Assembly (NCBI GenBank): GCA_023055425.1
Contig: JALGPY010000012.1
Span: forward strand, 11,281,922 to 11,345,921
Origin: Linanthus parryae
Lineage: Eukaryota; Streptophyta; Magnoliopsida; Ericales; Polemoniaceae
Direction: 5' to 3'
DNA: 64,000 nt
Part shown: positions 22,914 through 35,773 of the stretch, one piece after another
Numbering within the stretch: the stretch's first letter is position 1
How the letters are laid out: each line of letters starts with the position of its first letter
Program-made: the position numbers and the translations under genes
Notes under the pieces: model-generated
What the model saw: the letters and a program-made list of their open reading frames with translations, nothing else
Told to the model about the DNA's origin: nothing
Databases searched by the model: none

Positions 22914-24365
22914 TGTCACGACCTGACTTTTCTTTAAACTTTACGTTGATTACGAATTTATCAGAGTAGACGCGCTCTTTTTGGCCACGACGGAAATACG
23001 ACCTTTTCGGTTTTTGATAAAAATATAGCGGAAGCTTTAGAAATAAACAACTCTTTTCCATTTCAATAAAAAGACGTCACTTTCCTATTCATTTGAACAA
23101 TATCGTTTACAAATCTCAAATAAAACATTTTTAAGAAGTATTATAATTAATTCGGAAACGCTATAAATCTAGCCCGTCTATAGTCTCCGATCGACCCGGT
23201 CTGGTACATATGGATATTTTAGGGTGAGCAAAAAGCCCAGTTTGTACCGCCTAACCACTGCGCTGAAATATAATAATCAATTAAATGGTAACATCGATCA
23301 CGAAACACATAATTATCTTGCTTTATACATCATGCGAATAACAAACAATAACTTAACAATCAACATATTAGGAGATAATTACGTGCATAGACCGTAGTTA
23401 CAGTAGACGTGAAAACTATATTTCCCCTACCTCAATATTAGCTTCATGTTAAGATCTTTGAAATGATATGAGTAGCTCCAAATCTTTTATCTCCGTATAC
23501 TCCCGGTATCTCTCTATCTCACTTATCAATAGTTGAACTGAATCTGGAATGAGAAATAACTAAAGTACTGGGCCTTATTTATAGAATTCAACGACCAATC
23601 AGATCGCAGCGAGTCACAATGACACGTGTCGCACATGCAATGAAAGTTGTGCCACACGACGACATATGTCGCCTGTGTGTCACACATGGATATGGATGGC
23701 CTCAGAGCATGACACGTAACCCCCCTTACGTGTCGCGCATTCAGGGAAAGTCGCAGATTTTGTGACACGTGTCCCACTGCATGTCACACATTTATTTGGC
23801 CAAATCTAATGCTTATCCTCAACCACCGCGTCAAATAAACATGTAATTTAGTCACGCCAAGCATATAACAAGCCACATATCACAAGATACATACATATGT
23901 ACTTAATTAGCACTAAATTACTGATTAGCACTAATCATTCCCTAAATATTTTTATCCTTAATTTAGCAATAAAATAAGATATTACGACATTCGGTGTATT
24001 TCTGGACGAGCTTAACATTAATAGTTTTGCAGTTATTGATAAATCTATCAAAACACTACTCCCTTAACCTTAGTCACCTTGTCAAATAAACATGTAATTT
24101 AGTCACGCCAAGCACGTAAAAAGTCACAAATTACAAGATGCATACATATGTACTTAATTAGCCCTTAAACTAGAAATTATCATTAATTATACCTAAATAT
24201 TTTTATCTTTAATTTAGAAATAAATAAGATATTATGACTTTCGGTGTATTTCTGGACGAGCTTAACATTAATAGTTTTGCAGTTATGGGCTAATCTATCA
24301 ACTACTAAACAATTAAACATGAAATAAACCGAAGTAATATAAGCCCAAGAAATGCGGTTATAACA
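22914..24365 (-). mobile_element. E1 element, 5' LTR
   Basis: A 1452-bp LTR, TGTCACGACC...GGTTATAACA, followed by the second GTCCT target duplication (24366-24370). TATA on the minus strand is at 23577-23583, and G-boxes are at 23623-23628 and 23766-23771. This is the transcribed copy if the element is active. Confidence 0.9.
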
Positions 24366-24370
24366 GTCCT

Positions 24371-26740
24371 TTGCCGGAATCTGCAGAAAATCCAGCCACT
24401 GTAAAAAGGGTTTAAGTTACGCAGACAGCTACGCAACCCGAGGATAATTTTGGACAGAAAGTGAAGAGAAAAATGTCCGACAAGTTCAAAAATTCACAAC
24501 GAGCAAGTGTGGGGGTGAAGGGTTACAGCTTGACCAGTTCAGAATTTTTTTGACAACTTTTTTGGCGACATTTTTCGGCAACCGGTCGGGGTCTATCTTG
24601 CCGGAAACTGCAAACTGCACCCGTAAGACTTGCTCCGGGTGCTCAGGTCCACATTTATTTCCTTCGCTTTATTTTGCGTTTTAGGCACGAGCCCGTATTC
24701 GGGTTGAGATTTTTCTGCGCTTTTCTCGATTTCCGTGCTGACTATGGTAGAACCCTTGGTAGTTTTACGAGGTTATTTGCTGAGACCCACGTATCACGGG
24801 CACGTAATCTAGCTTAATTTCTGCCCATTTTTTCTGCTTTATTTTTCTGCCTCATGGTGACTCGACCGGTACCAGCAGCAGTTCTACCAGAGCTATGCCT
24901 GGAACCAAAGATTTGGTTTCAGACCCAACTTTTGTGCTAGATCAGTTTTTGCCATGAGGGCATGCCACCTCTTAGTGTGGGGGTGGGAGTCGTTTCTGCA
25001 TTAACCAGGTCTGCACGTTTTTTTAGCTTTATTTGCAGTTTTATTTTTTATTTTTGAGCCAGCACGTTTTCTTTATTTTGGGTCAACCCACCACAAATTT
25101 CTAACCTTGCATTGTAGATATTTAGTTAAAAGGAAAAAATGAAAAAAATTCCGAAAATTGAAAAAAAATTGAAAAATTATAAAATTTTGAGAAAGGGCAA
25201 TCAAGATAACAAAAACTTGGGAGAGATCAATGATAGTCTTCTGACAGGCAAGAAAAACCGCACCGAGGTGTAGAAGATTGGGCTTTTGTACGGTTTAGGT
25301 AGAGACGGTGCGCTTCAGAATCTGCGAGTAGTTATCTCCTAAGCTAAAGATTCGACTAGTTGCCACACCACCATCACTTAGGTAGTCGACAACCCGCCTA
25401 CGGGCGCCATCACGGTCATTGCATCTTTCGGTAGAGTGATTGGCTCATAACGGACCTCACGTCCATTTTCTTAACCCTATGTCCAACTAGTTAGCCCGTT
25501 GAAGCCGTTTACCCCTTTTATTCATAGCCACTATAGCCTAGGGAGCCTTCTTTGTGACTTTCATCACTCGTTAGTTGGCTATTTCTACGCGTTATAACAA
25601 AGGGAGTGAGTTAGGGAGGGTTTTGACAGGTGAGAGCTTCATGACAGATCCTTGTTGGACAGTTTGACATTTGCACGTTTTTCGAGGGTTGGACAGGGTG
25701 AGTTAGAGGCGACTGCATTGACTTGCGGAGGTGATTCACTGCACTACATAGTGATCACATATGGAGAAAGTCGCCTGCGAGGCATCTTTCCGGACAAAAT
25801 TGGGTATCGGGGGGTTGTGGGGTTAATTGGTGGTCGTGCTGATTCTTACATCTTTTGTTATGAGGAGGTTCAACAAGATTGCACGTATATCTTTCGACTA
25901 TAGGATCGACTCTTCATGACTAGTGTCGGGGGGTACCGCAAAGGAGGACATTTTTCGTACCCCGCAACATTGGGTTATTTCTGCACCACTCAGCTTATAT
26001 CAGTTTGTTTACTTACGTTATTGTAAAAAAAATAATAAAAGAAGAGAAAAAACGAAAATAAAAAAACAAAAAAAGTCATATTTTGTTACAGTTTTTCAGT
26101 ACTTTATTTAATTTAGTTCAAAGCTGAGTTGGTGGTACTGTTTTCTGGATTCGGCACCGCTTCACATTCATGGGCGCGAGAACGGCGAATACACACCGGG
26201 TGCTAGGGAAATTGAGTAAGCGGAAACTTAGGTGTTTCGATCAGTTTTTTGGGAACTCGGTGAGGGGTGTGAGTTGGGAAAATTGTGAGAAAGACATAAC
26301 AAGTAGAATCGTGTCGTACCCTGTTACATATATATCCTACCTGTTAAACTTAGGATCCCGGATTTGGAAATAGCTCGGATGGTCGGTTAACTAGGTATTT
26401 GCTCAGTTTGAGTACGGAAGTAACAATATGAGGTGCCAGCGCTTATTTTCCACTCTTAAATCTGGCCATACTCGCTGATCGCTTGCGGATTAGTACTTCC
26501 TGGAAAGAGGGTGAGGTCTTGATGGCACACCGGTTTGCGTTTTGGAGATTTCCTGATCTCGCCGAAAAGAAATTTTTTGTTGTATAACTTTTTGAGTCTA
26601 TGAGTCATTGTATATTATTTCTAAGTCGGTCGTATGGTCGAGGCATCTTGTACTTAAGTCTGTTTCAGCGGGTTGGTATGCAATGGTAGTAGTATGCAAA
26701 GGGTTTGCTCGGGACGAACAAAGTTTAGTGCGGGGTTATT
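24371..26740 (+). mobile_element. Athila-2 interior, 3' non-coding part
   Basis: Continues the sequence cut at 21126. No long frame. Several blocks match the 3' interior of Athila-1: the CCCGTAAGA...CTCCGGGT region at 24620-24650, CTTAGGTAGTCGACAACCC near 25380, and the GCTCGGGACGAACAAAG approach to the LTR near 26707. The polypurine tract before 26741 (TGCGGGGTTATT) is degenerate. Confidence 0.7.
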
Positions 26741-29700
26741 TGATAACTCCCATAAAAGAGTTATCTATCGAGTATAAATGAGATAAAACTTCCGAGTTTT
26801 CTTGAGTTTTGAGCCACTTTTAATACTAAAAGTCTCCGTAATGCACACGACGTGCATTTGAGCTACTATCGGGATTTCGAGAATTTTTTGCATTTTTTCA
26901 TATATATATTGGGATATGATCGCGGGTTTGTTCATGTTGTCTTGGCAGGAACAGGTTTAAGAAGTGCATTGGGATGCGTGCCTAGACAGAGTCGGCTTTG
27001 CCTCAGGAAACGTACAAAATATGCTCGGGGAAGGATTTGACCGAGACTAGTACAAGGGAGAGCGGAACGAAAAACGGAAAGACTGGAGGAAAAACGGGCA
27101 GTGAAAACCGATCGAGAAGGCTGAGGACGCAGTATTACGCAGTAATACGGAGGCAGGGGAGCATTTACGCAGTAATACGCAATAATACGCAGACAGTACC
27201 TACTTCTGAGGCAGTTTCGGCCAGTGGAAATTTTGTAATTTCATACAACTTTCCAGAAGCTTCTCAGCACTATATAAAGGAACGTCTAGAGGTCGTTTTT
27301 GACACAATACACCCAAGGAGAATTCATTGTACCCTCGGCAAGCACAGAAGAGCAGATCCAGAATTCAAGAACACTCGGTTGATCTCAATTCTCTCTTTAT
27401 TTCATAATATTGTCATTTAATTAAGTCGTTCGGTAGCTAAACTTTTTACCTAGGTTATCGATGAACCTAGGGTTTCGTATTCAGTATCTAGTTCTATTTT
27501 TGACTATGGATTCATGATCTTCGGATCTTAATATCAACAGTATTATTCGTTATTCTGTCTTTGATCTTACTGTTCATGCATGATCGAATTCGCGAACAGG
27601 ATTGCTACAGACTCAACCCTGTAGGTGAAAACGGCGGTTAGGGTTAGGAAGAGTAGACATAATTTAGAACCTTACCCCGATGGACCGAACAGAGAAGGGA
27701 GATAGGACTAGCCTAAAAATGTTAGACCAACAATTACGATTTTGATCGAGGCCTTTAGGATAGGTTAGAAACTCTAGCAGACTTATCACGAGACTGCAGA
27801 TTTAACAGGAGCCGAAAATCTGCAGAATTGTGATAACGTGCAGGAAAAGAAAAGATATTGCACAACTGGTACGTGGCACGTATAAGTGATTTCTATGTGT
27901 TTTCATATAAAAAAGAACGAAAAAATTGAAGAGATCCTAGGGGATCCCGGGACCTAGTACCTTAAACCATAGTTTTACAACACTCAATATTATTCAAGAA
28001 AACTTCCACAAAAAGATTTACGTTTCAGTTATTTACTTTTAATACTTAGTTCGTAATCAAAATCTCAAACCACTACTAGAAATCTTAGCAAATACCACAT
28101 TTTATTTGTAGCATTTGAACAAATGCGGTAATTGATACCCTAAAGCAGCATTATTATTAATCTTGCAAAGTAAATGCTGCAATATTGCAGCATTTACCCA
28201 ATAATGCTGCAAACAGCATATAAATTGCAGCATTAATCCAATAATGCTGCAATGTTTGATTAAACATGATACAAATTGCAGCATTAACATTAATAGTCCA
28301 TCAGGTGGATCTCCGCCGCGGTCGTCAAGGAGGGCTAGAGCAGCAACAGTCCATAAGTTATCTGAAAAAGGTTTGTTCTATTTTTTTTCGTATAATCCCT
28401 CAAACATTTGTTTTGGTTATCCCTTATTATGTGTTTAGACCAGTTGTGTTCTTCAATAACATCCCTATCATTTAAAAGCTTACAACCCTGATATACTGAA
28501 TTGATTTTCTGGAAGGGGCCACATGGATTCAATGCTACTTAAGTTTATGTGGTTGTGAGCTATATGTTGGTGATTGCAAAGCTGTGATGTAATGGCTTTT
28601 GTATAATCGTGTTACAATCTGAAGTCTTCACTTGGCATTTGCTGGTATTTGTTGCTGTTTAGATTTGCTCCATGATCACTGTGAAATGTTTGCCCCTGGC
28701 TAAGTTAATTCTAGTTAGGTCTATATCATTATAGGTAAGCTAAGTCATGGCATCTTAGTGGTGATGTAGTATTTGTCTTGGTATATTGTTCATTGTCACC
28801 TTTCTGGAGGTGAAGGGGTTACATGAGTCTTGATTGTTTGTGGCTATTTTATTGTTGTTTTGTCTACTCTTGATCCTTTTGGTGGCAATTTAGAGTTCTC
28901 TAAGTGTCTTGGTGTTTATGGTAGTAGTTTTTTGTATCCCAGTATTTTGGTGTTCAGTTTTGTTGATGGTTCCAGTGTCTTCGTGTCGATGGTTTGTGTT
29001 CTTATAGGTGGTGCGTAAGAAGAATTAGTTGGGTACGTTGATCGCTCGAGTAAGCAACGTGCAATTGGCGGAGACAAGATAGCAAGCTGGAGCGTTTTGG
29101 CATGTGGAAACAGTGATCGTGCGCACTTGGTATTTTGATAGCTCGGGTAAATTAGAAAGTCAAGTAGTTTGTAATGTAAATTAGACTTCCGAGTTTTTGT
29201 ACATGTACTTTGATGGTACATTGACTATAATGTAAGCACAGTTATTTATTAATTTGTAATAAAAAATTGTGTATTTAGCAAGTTAATTGTGTTGTTAATT
29301 AGTTGTATGTTTTGTATTTAGCAGGGTTTTATATGAATTTTTGTATTTAGCAGGGTTTGTATTGATTTTAGGCATAAATGTGGTGTGGTTAGATATACTT
29401 TGCAGCATTAGTCAAATGTTGCAAAGTAGTATAAAAAAACAGCATTACTCCCTCAAAATGCTGCAAAGAATGCCTCAAATTGCAGCATTAATCATTATAA
29501 TGCTGCAAAACTAACCTGTAAATGCAGCATTAGGTTGTAATAATGCTGCAAAATTAAGTATAAAATTGCAGCATTAAAGCCCTATAATGCTGCAATTTCA
29601 TTGTCAAATGCAGCATTAGTGTGTTAATGTTGCAGGGTGTGAGTAGAACTATGCAGCATTAGTTAATGCTGCAAGTAATGCTGTTTTTGCTAGCAGCATT

Positions 29701-29996
29701 AGCTTAATGCTGCAATGCGAAAATCAGAACTGGCTAATGCAGCATTAGCATTAATGCTGCAATTAATGCTGTTTTTGCTAAATACAGCATTAAATTTAGC
29801 AAAAACCGCATTAATCTAATGACGCTTTTGCTAATATTTCTAGTAGTTAACTATACCTCCTTTTTACACTTTGTTAGTTAAAGCTGATTACTTGAAAAAC
29901 CCATAGAAGTCCCTGTGGGATCGATAATCTGAGTTGAAATACACTCTATACTACTTGATTCGTATACTTGCGAACAACACGCTAAATTGCGCATCA
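26741..29996 (+). mobile_element. Athila-2 3' LTR (interrupted by CACTA)
   Basis: Starts TGATAACTCCCATAAAAG and ends TTGCGCATCA, both Athila-like. Without the CACTA insertion and one target copy it is about 1475 bp. A 28-base block at 26926-26953 is almost identical to 6621-6648 and 17701-17728 in the Athila-1 LTRs, although the LTRs are otherwise diverged. The partner 5' LTR is not in the window. Confidence 0.78.
28071..29848. mobile_element. Non-autonomous CACTA (EnSpm) transposon
   Basis: 1778 bp. The left end is CACTACTAGAAAT; the right end, reversed, is AACTACTAGAAAT (terminal G lost). Flanking 3-bp duplications AAC are at 28068-28070 and 29849-29851. Both subterminal zones (28140-28290, 29400-29810) are packed with GCAGCATTA and its complement TAATGCTGC, often as adjacent inverted pairs, as expected for transposase-binding repeats of CACTA elements. 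The middle (28300-29250) has no long frame and no recognisable transposase, so movement would need a related autonomous element. Confidence 0.92.
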
Positions 29997-30470
29997 TGCC
30001 TTTATACAGTTAACAAGGAGTTGTTGAACTATATAAAGGACACTCCTAGCTTATTTCTCAGACTGATTCTCATAACACATTGAGTGAGAAAAAAAATCAA
30101 GGAGAGATCAAGACTAGGGCCGACCGACCCCGTCCGCCCCTCCTCTCATTGTCGTCGGCCTCAAGGAAGCACACGACCTTGGGTGCTCTATTGTGTGATT
30201 CTTCATCTTCCTTCCTCTACCGGTTTCTAGCACAAAGGTGTGGAGGAATGTAGTTCTTGATCCTAGGCGTGGACTAGATATAGAGGCGCAAACACAATTT
30301 TGCGTTTGAAGTCATCACAGGAGACAAACAAGATAATCGTTACTTGAACCTTCACTATCATTATGATGTCTCTTCCTGTGATCCTTGGTGGGTCTTGTGC
30401 GGATCTTATTTGTTTAAATTCGGCTGCGTAATTCTTTACAAAACCCATCACTTTGAACATGTCTCTTCAA
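29997..30470 (+). mobile_element. copia LTR fragment (plus strand)
   Basis: Has a TATA box (CTATATAAAGG near 30032) and a downstream stretch whose layout parallels the copia-A LTR read on its own strand (GATCCTAGG, GTGTGGAGG, then the GCTGCGTAA end near 30421). It therefore looks like the R-U5 part of a related copia LTR. The 3' boundary is uncertain. Confidence 0.5.
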
Positions 30471-30559
30471 ACAATTATGTCTTTCATCATCTTTAAAGTA
30501 CACACATCCTTAATTCAAAGGGACTGAATTATCACTATTGTTATTATACAATATGTAAT

Positions 30560-31720
30560 GTGCTTAATGAAGTACTAACCAAAATTCATTTCAGCAAGAC
30601 ACTTCTTAATAGGTCCCATGAAATGTTATCAAAGGTTTTGTTCATGTCCAATTTTAAGCCATAGAAAGAAGCTTTCTTGGTTTTATATCTTTGAATGAAA
30701 TGAAGTACCTCATGAGCTAGGAGAATGTTGTCCGTGATCAGACGACCTTTAATGAAGGCATTTTGATTCTCATGAATGAGACCTGGAGTTACTTCTTTGA
30801 TTGGTTATCCAAATCGTTTGAGATAATTTCGTAGATCGTATTGCATAAGCTGACGGGTCGAAATTCTGAAGCAGTGACTAGACTTGAAGTCTTAAGAATA
30901 AGGGCGATGAGGGTTTTGTTGGATTCTCTCGGCATGAACCCTGTGGTGAGCACGAGAGTAACTGCCTCAAAAATTATGGTTGATCTCATTCCATTGAGAT
31001 TGGTAAAATTCAATAATAATTCCATCTGAACCTGGAAATTTGAATTTGCCAAAATCAAAGGCCTCTCTTTTAATTTCCTCATTCGTAAAAGGGACCTCCA
31101 AAGAAGCACTCTATTCAAAAGAAAGATGCTTGTCAGTATGATCTAGAATCAAAAGGTTTTGAAAGGGCCCACATCTTGCAATTTGAGCTTGAGTCGGTTG
31201 TAGGAGTTCTTTAAAATGAGCTTGCATGTGGGCAACAATAAGTTCTTGATCTACGAGAAAAATTCCTGAGGAATCTTTGATACCTGAGATTGCCTGTCTA
31301 TTTTTCCGTATAGTACCCGCCAAGTGAAATCCAGTATTCTTATCCCCTTTGTCTAACCAGTTTTTCTTTGATCGTTGCTTCTAGTATATCTCGTGTTCTT
31401 GGAGAAGATCATTGAATTCCAGACGGATCTTTTGACCTTGAGCTATGAGATTGTAATCCTCATTAGAAAGAGGATGAGAAACTTGTTGAAGCTTGAGTTG
31501 GATATCATTAAGCTTCAATTTTTTTCCTTTCCATTATCTCTAGGAGGAGAGATTCGTAAGATTGTGCCAATTCCTCATATGTCTCATGACCACGTCTTGC
31601 TTTAGAAACATTTGGAATAAAGGGGAGCATACAATTGGAAAAGACATCACCTTCCTTGTAATAGAATTCAATAGCTTTGTATCCATGCGATGCATGGAAA
31701 ACATGACCCCTATACACGTC
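30560..31720 (-). pseudogene. L1-type LINE reverse transcriptase fragment
   Basis: On the minus strand, from about 31720 down, pieces of a plant LINE ORF2 appear in order. They are a pre-RT segment with GDKNTGFHL-like residues (31330-31390) and ISGIKDSSG (31270-31290), then SEFRPVSLCNTIYEIIS (RT block, 30840-30900). After these come QNAFIKGRLITDNILLAHE (30700-30770) and LKLDMNK (30630-30660). Frames change several times and stops interrupt. Endonuclease and the catalytic FADD region are absent, so it is a truncated relic. Confidence 0.85.
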
Positions 31721-32048
31721 ATTTTATTATTGCATAATTGTACGGGTGGCTAAAGAGAGCTGGTGTAGCACATTCTACACTAATTGATTCAACAATTATA
31801 TATGTTATTTTTTCACATTTTGCAAACCAAGTGAAGATAAATGAAAATAAGAGAACACTAAAATATGCATGAGAGACCGATATTTTCTTCAATGAAAACA
31901 ATGGTATTTTACTATGATTGGATGCATATGTAGTAGAGAAATAATATTTACTGAATTTGTAGGCTAACCAATGAGTGAAAATCAAGCGTAATTAAAAGGA
32001 GAAAAATCACTTTATATGAGGTAAAAACATAGTATATAAAATTGCTAT
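31721..32048. other. AT-rich spacer
   Basis: About 330 bp between the LINE relic and LTR2. No supported coding frame, repeat or known element seen. Confidence 0.4.
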
Positions 32049-32319
32049 TGTCACGACCCGTAATTTTGACCTATCTTAATTAACGTTAAACAGTGGCTTT
32101 AGTGGCCGTGAACGCACTTTAAGCCTTTATTAATCCTACCGTGACAATGGGATAAAAAGTCATCGCGTAGATCCAACTATTATTTTTTTTTGTTTAAGAA
32201 ATGCGGAAGCGATATCGAAACATTTGGGTCTATCTTTATTTTCAGAAAAAGATAGGTCAATTCTCTAAAATTTTATAATTTGTTAAAATAGTAGAAATCC
32301 GAGTTATCTAATTAATTTC

Positions 32320-32350
<31 letters not shown>

Positions 32351-34040
32351 TTATAAATGAACTTTCAATTGAAACAATAGTGGATACTACCAATCCAATA
32401 CAATCCCTCTATTGAATAATAACAATTTTACACAGTCTTCGCATACGTTACGCATAATAACTAAAACGACACTAGTAGATCAAGTCTAGCTTCTACTACT
32501 CAAATCAAGCCTTCTACAATTCTTTTTTTTTGTACGGTCTTTATCAGTCACCTTGAACCTGGATCCCTGAAAACATTATATTTAAAAAGGGGGTGAGCTG
32601 AAAAGCTCAGTGAGGGGATTACTCCTCCTTTTGAGTAAAAGTAATTGAATCTTCATTTTCGATCATATTTAACAATAATAAAACTTCATAAAATACAAAC
32701 AGTTAACATTTCATTTCAATCACTTTCATTTAGTTGAGATGCAGTGGGTAACCGTTCATGATCTATAGGTTGATATATCCCCTTACCTACCCGTGAGAGC
32801 AGTTGGTAGGCCAGTAATATATCCGTAATTTGACATGTCTTGGCGCCATCATAGTGGCTCGTCGCCTATTATTACCCGGACGATAGGGTCTCGTGGGTAT
32901 AGGACAACAAAAGTTGTCCAAAGCATCTTGTCATTATCTTTTCTTATAAAATTTTAAAGCATAATAGCGTAAACATATAAAAAAAATACTTTTAGAACAT
33001 TTAACTATAAATAGCTTAAACAATTTATTAAGGAGGAGGGGACGGCAAAAATATGTACATTACATTTTAACAGTTAAAGGGTACTTTATTTAAATAACAA
33101 TAAATAATATTTAAAACAGTGTCGTAGAGTGAGGGTGATTTTACTCACTTAATCGCGGCGTGATACACGCGAATATTCTCAAGCATACTCTCGTATAGGT
33201 GCAGTACTAAGTCCTCGAACTTGCCGATCATTTCCTTTATTTATTTTGATCACATGAGAACACCCAATTATTATGTCCCATTTTGAATCTTTTTTCTTAT
33301 TATTCATGTACCATTTCTCCAGTGGAAATAGCCACCAGTGGCTACTAAGATCAAGTACCCATGAACTTTGCCTTCTCTCTTTTATTCATTTTTTGTCCTT
33401 CTTTAGCTAATGATTAGAACTAATATATATATCATCTTGCAGAGGCTGGTCCAATTAAAGATTTACTTTACTAGCAACACTTATCAATTCACATTTCATT
33501 TGATGTGTTGTAGTAGGAGGTGTCTCTTTATCCTACTTTATTTGCTTAGTTGTAGCAAGAGGTGTCAAATGCTCCTAATATGTGTCATACTCTTTTAATA
33601 GGTGTCCATCTCCTAACTCAAATCTTTCTGACTATGATAATTTTGAAGATAAAATTTTACTACTTTCATATCTATCCATGTAGTGGGGAGGGTATTAGGT
33701 GGGTGTGGCTCATTGTAGTAAAATGGGGTTCAAATATTAAATAATTACATAACCATCATATGTATTGGCATGACAATAAAATGAATATGGCTACATAATG
33801 TACTGAAAAATGATCACATCGATACCAACTACTTCATTTAGAACAAATTTATTTTGACTCATATCACAATTAACACGGTGTACTAATTTCTATTTACTTT
33901 ACTCTTTATTTGGATAATAGTAACAACAATAATGAATTCGACCAAGAGTCAAATTATTTTTAGACTATATTAAAATTTATAGCTTTGGCGTAATGAGGTT
34001 ATTATTATTTAATGGTATGCTAAAAGTCTAGGTCATTACA
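32049..34040 (-). mobile_element. LTR2 family LTR (complete)
   Basis: TGTCACGACCCG...GGTCATTACA, 1992 bp, followed by CTCTTCCCTCCTTAT, the complement of a polypurine tract like that of E1. Bases 32049-33598 are repeated at 39109-40627. LTR ends resemble E1 LTRs but the bodies differ. It includes an (AAT)n run at 32321-32350 that is shorter in the other copy. Confidence 0.85.
32321..32350. repeat. (AAT)n microsatellite
   Basis: Ten uninterrupted AAT/ATA units inside LTR2. The paralogous position near 39380 has only about five, so the tract has changed length since the two LTRs separated. Confidence 0.9.
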
Positions 34041-34699
34041 CTCTTCCCTCCTTATGAAAGTTTGGTCCCCAAACTTTAAGTCATACCGAACTTATAGCCT
34101 ATACACAATAGATAAGATACATGTCATAATTATATATATATATATATGTTGCAATCAATTAAGATTACATTAAAAAAAATACTTTTATCTCATAAAGATA
34201 TTTTTTTATAATATATTTTTTTCCGTAATATTTCTTATGATGTGTAAAGCCTAAGTATTCAATAATCCCTCTCAACAGTACTTGCCTATTCTTGAGTCAC
34301 CAAAGTTTGATCGCAGAATATTTATTATGCTACGGTAAATATGTTTAATGGGCATATTGCCTAACAATCCTACTATTAAATGTGTCAGTCGGTGCACATA
34401 TTGGAACCTGTGAATCAAAGGAAACAAAATATATTTTTGTTTATATTAAAATATTATTATATACCTCCTTATATATATATATATATGCCTTGTTTTCTAT
34501 CATTTGTAGGACTCTCATACACAATTACATAGAATATACCTATATAATGCATAGCTCTGCTCTCTCTCTCCTACAATACCTTATAGTTCTGAGTTTTGCT
34601 TAATGCTTTTGGGTATCATTTCTTCATGAGTTAAGTTCTCTAGTATCAACTCGACTCAACCCACTGCCAAATCCCTCCCTCCATTTCTTTGTTTAGTCA

Positions 34700-35773
34700 G
34701 TATATTTCCTAGTTTAATGGCTCAACACAATCAAGATGTGCCATGTTAGAAATTCCCGACACAAAACCATCACTTAGAAATTCTTGAGCTACCCATTCCA
34801 CCTGAAAACACAAGGTCAGAAAATCGCTTACGAAGACAAAATGTGATTTTGGCCTATTTTGTTGATAGTAGGCTTCTGGAGGCCTGTAATATTTAAACTG
34901 CTATCGACGAATATTGTAAGCTTGTCGTGAGTGTTTTTGTAACACCATCAGAACATGAGCTTATCTCTTACTTTGAGGTAGAGGACCCAAATGACCATCA
35001 AGATATTCTCAATGGTGGTCCATGGAATATATTAGAGGCTCTTATTGTTGTTAGACCTTGGAAGGAAAACTTTCCTCGACAACATAGCTCTTTCACACAG
35101 GTTAATCTATGGGTAAATCAGAGGTATTCCGGATGAGTATATTAATCCAGACTTGGCTGCAACTATAGGAAGCCTTATGGGAAATGTAGCGGACATTTAT
35201 CCACGTACTCGAGGTGGTTCTAGCAGTGGTGGCATGAAGGTAAAGGTACAATTCAATATATTTGATCACTTACTTCCAGGTGTTTCTATGTGCCTAGATG
35301 ATGGTAGTAAAGTGTTCTTACAGTTTAGCTATTCTCACATTTGTCGCTTTTGCCTTCGTTGTGGCCGAGTTGGTCATTTTGGAAATGTTTGTAACTTGTC
35401 TAGTGCGAGTGCTATGGGAGGGTATAGGAGACGTTTGTATTCTCTCAAGATCCAACATCGTCTAGCTATTGTTTTTGTTCCTTCCCAGCCCCTTTATACC
35501 CCCACAAATCATCTCATATACAACCCACTAATTTTCAGTACCTCCCGTATTATATGGTTGTGGACAGATGGGGCTTCTCGTGTTGACCATCAAGATGAGA
35601 CTCATGGTACTTACTTGACAGTCTTCTATCGTCACCGCTCTGAACAAGCACCAAATTTTAACGCACAACATGTCTCGCCGACCCTATTTCAGACTCCGAA
35701 GAAGACACTCGAAACTCGGGCGGTGATTCTCACATGGTTCAAACCGAGGAAGAGGAGGATCCTGTCGAGGTGA
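34700..35773 (+). pseudogene. LINE ORF1-like DUF4283/zinc-knuckle fragment
   Basis: An open stretch at 34927-35136 encodes GGPWNI and VVRPWKENF, matching the DUF4283 fold found in plant L1 ORF1 proteins. The frame then shifts; the stretch at 35153-35773 contains a C-terminal knuckle CLRCGRVGHFGNVC (CX2CX4HX4C, zf-CCHC_4 type). Upstream, a degraded frame with an in-frame stop covers about 34715-34926. After the knuckle the residues lose similarity. It is broken and antisense to the surrounding LTR interior, so it is a captured or independently inserted piece. No full LINE accompanies it. Confidence 0.7.

Noticed and set aside
29400..29810. Regularly recurring GCAGCATTA words resembling a CRISPR-like array
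   Set aside because: Spacing is irregular, copies are in both orientations, and the array lies just inside CACTA ends with AAC duplications in a plant genome. They are subterminal transposase-binding repeats.
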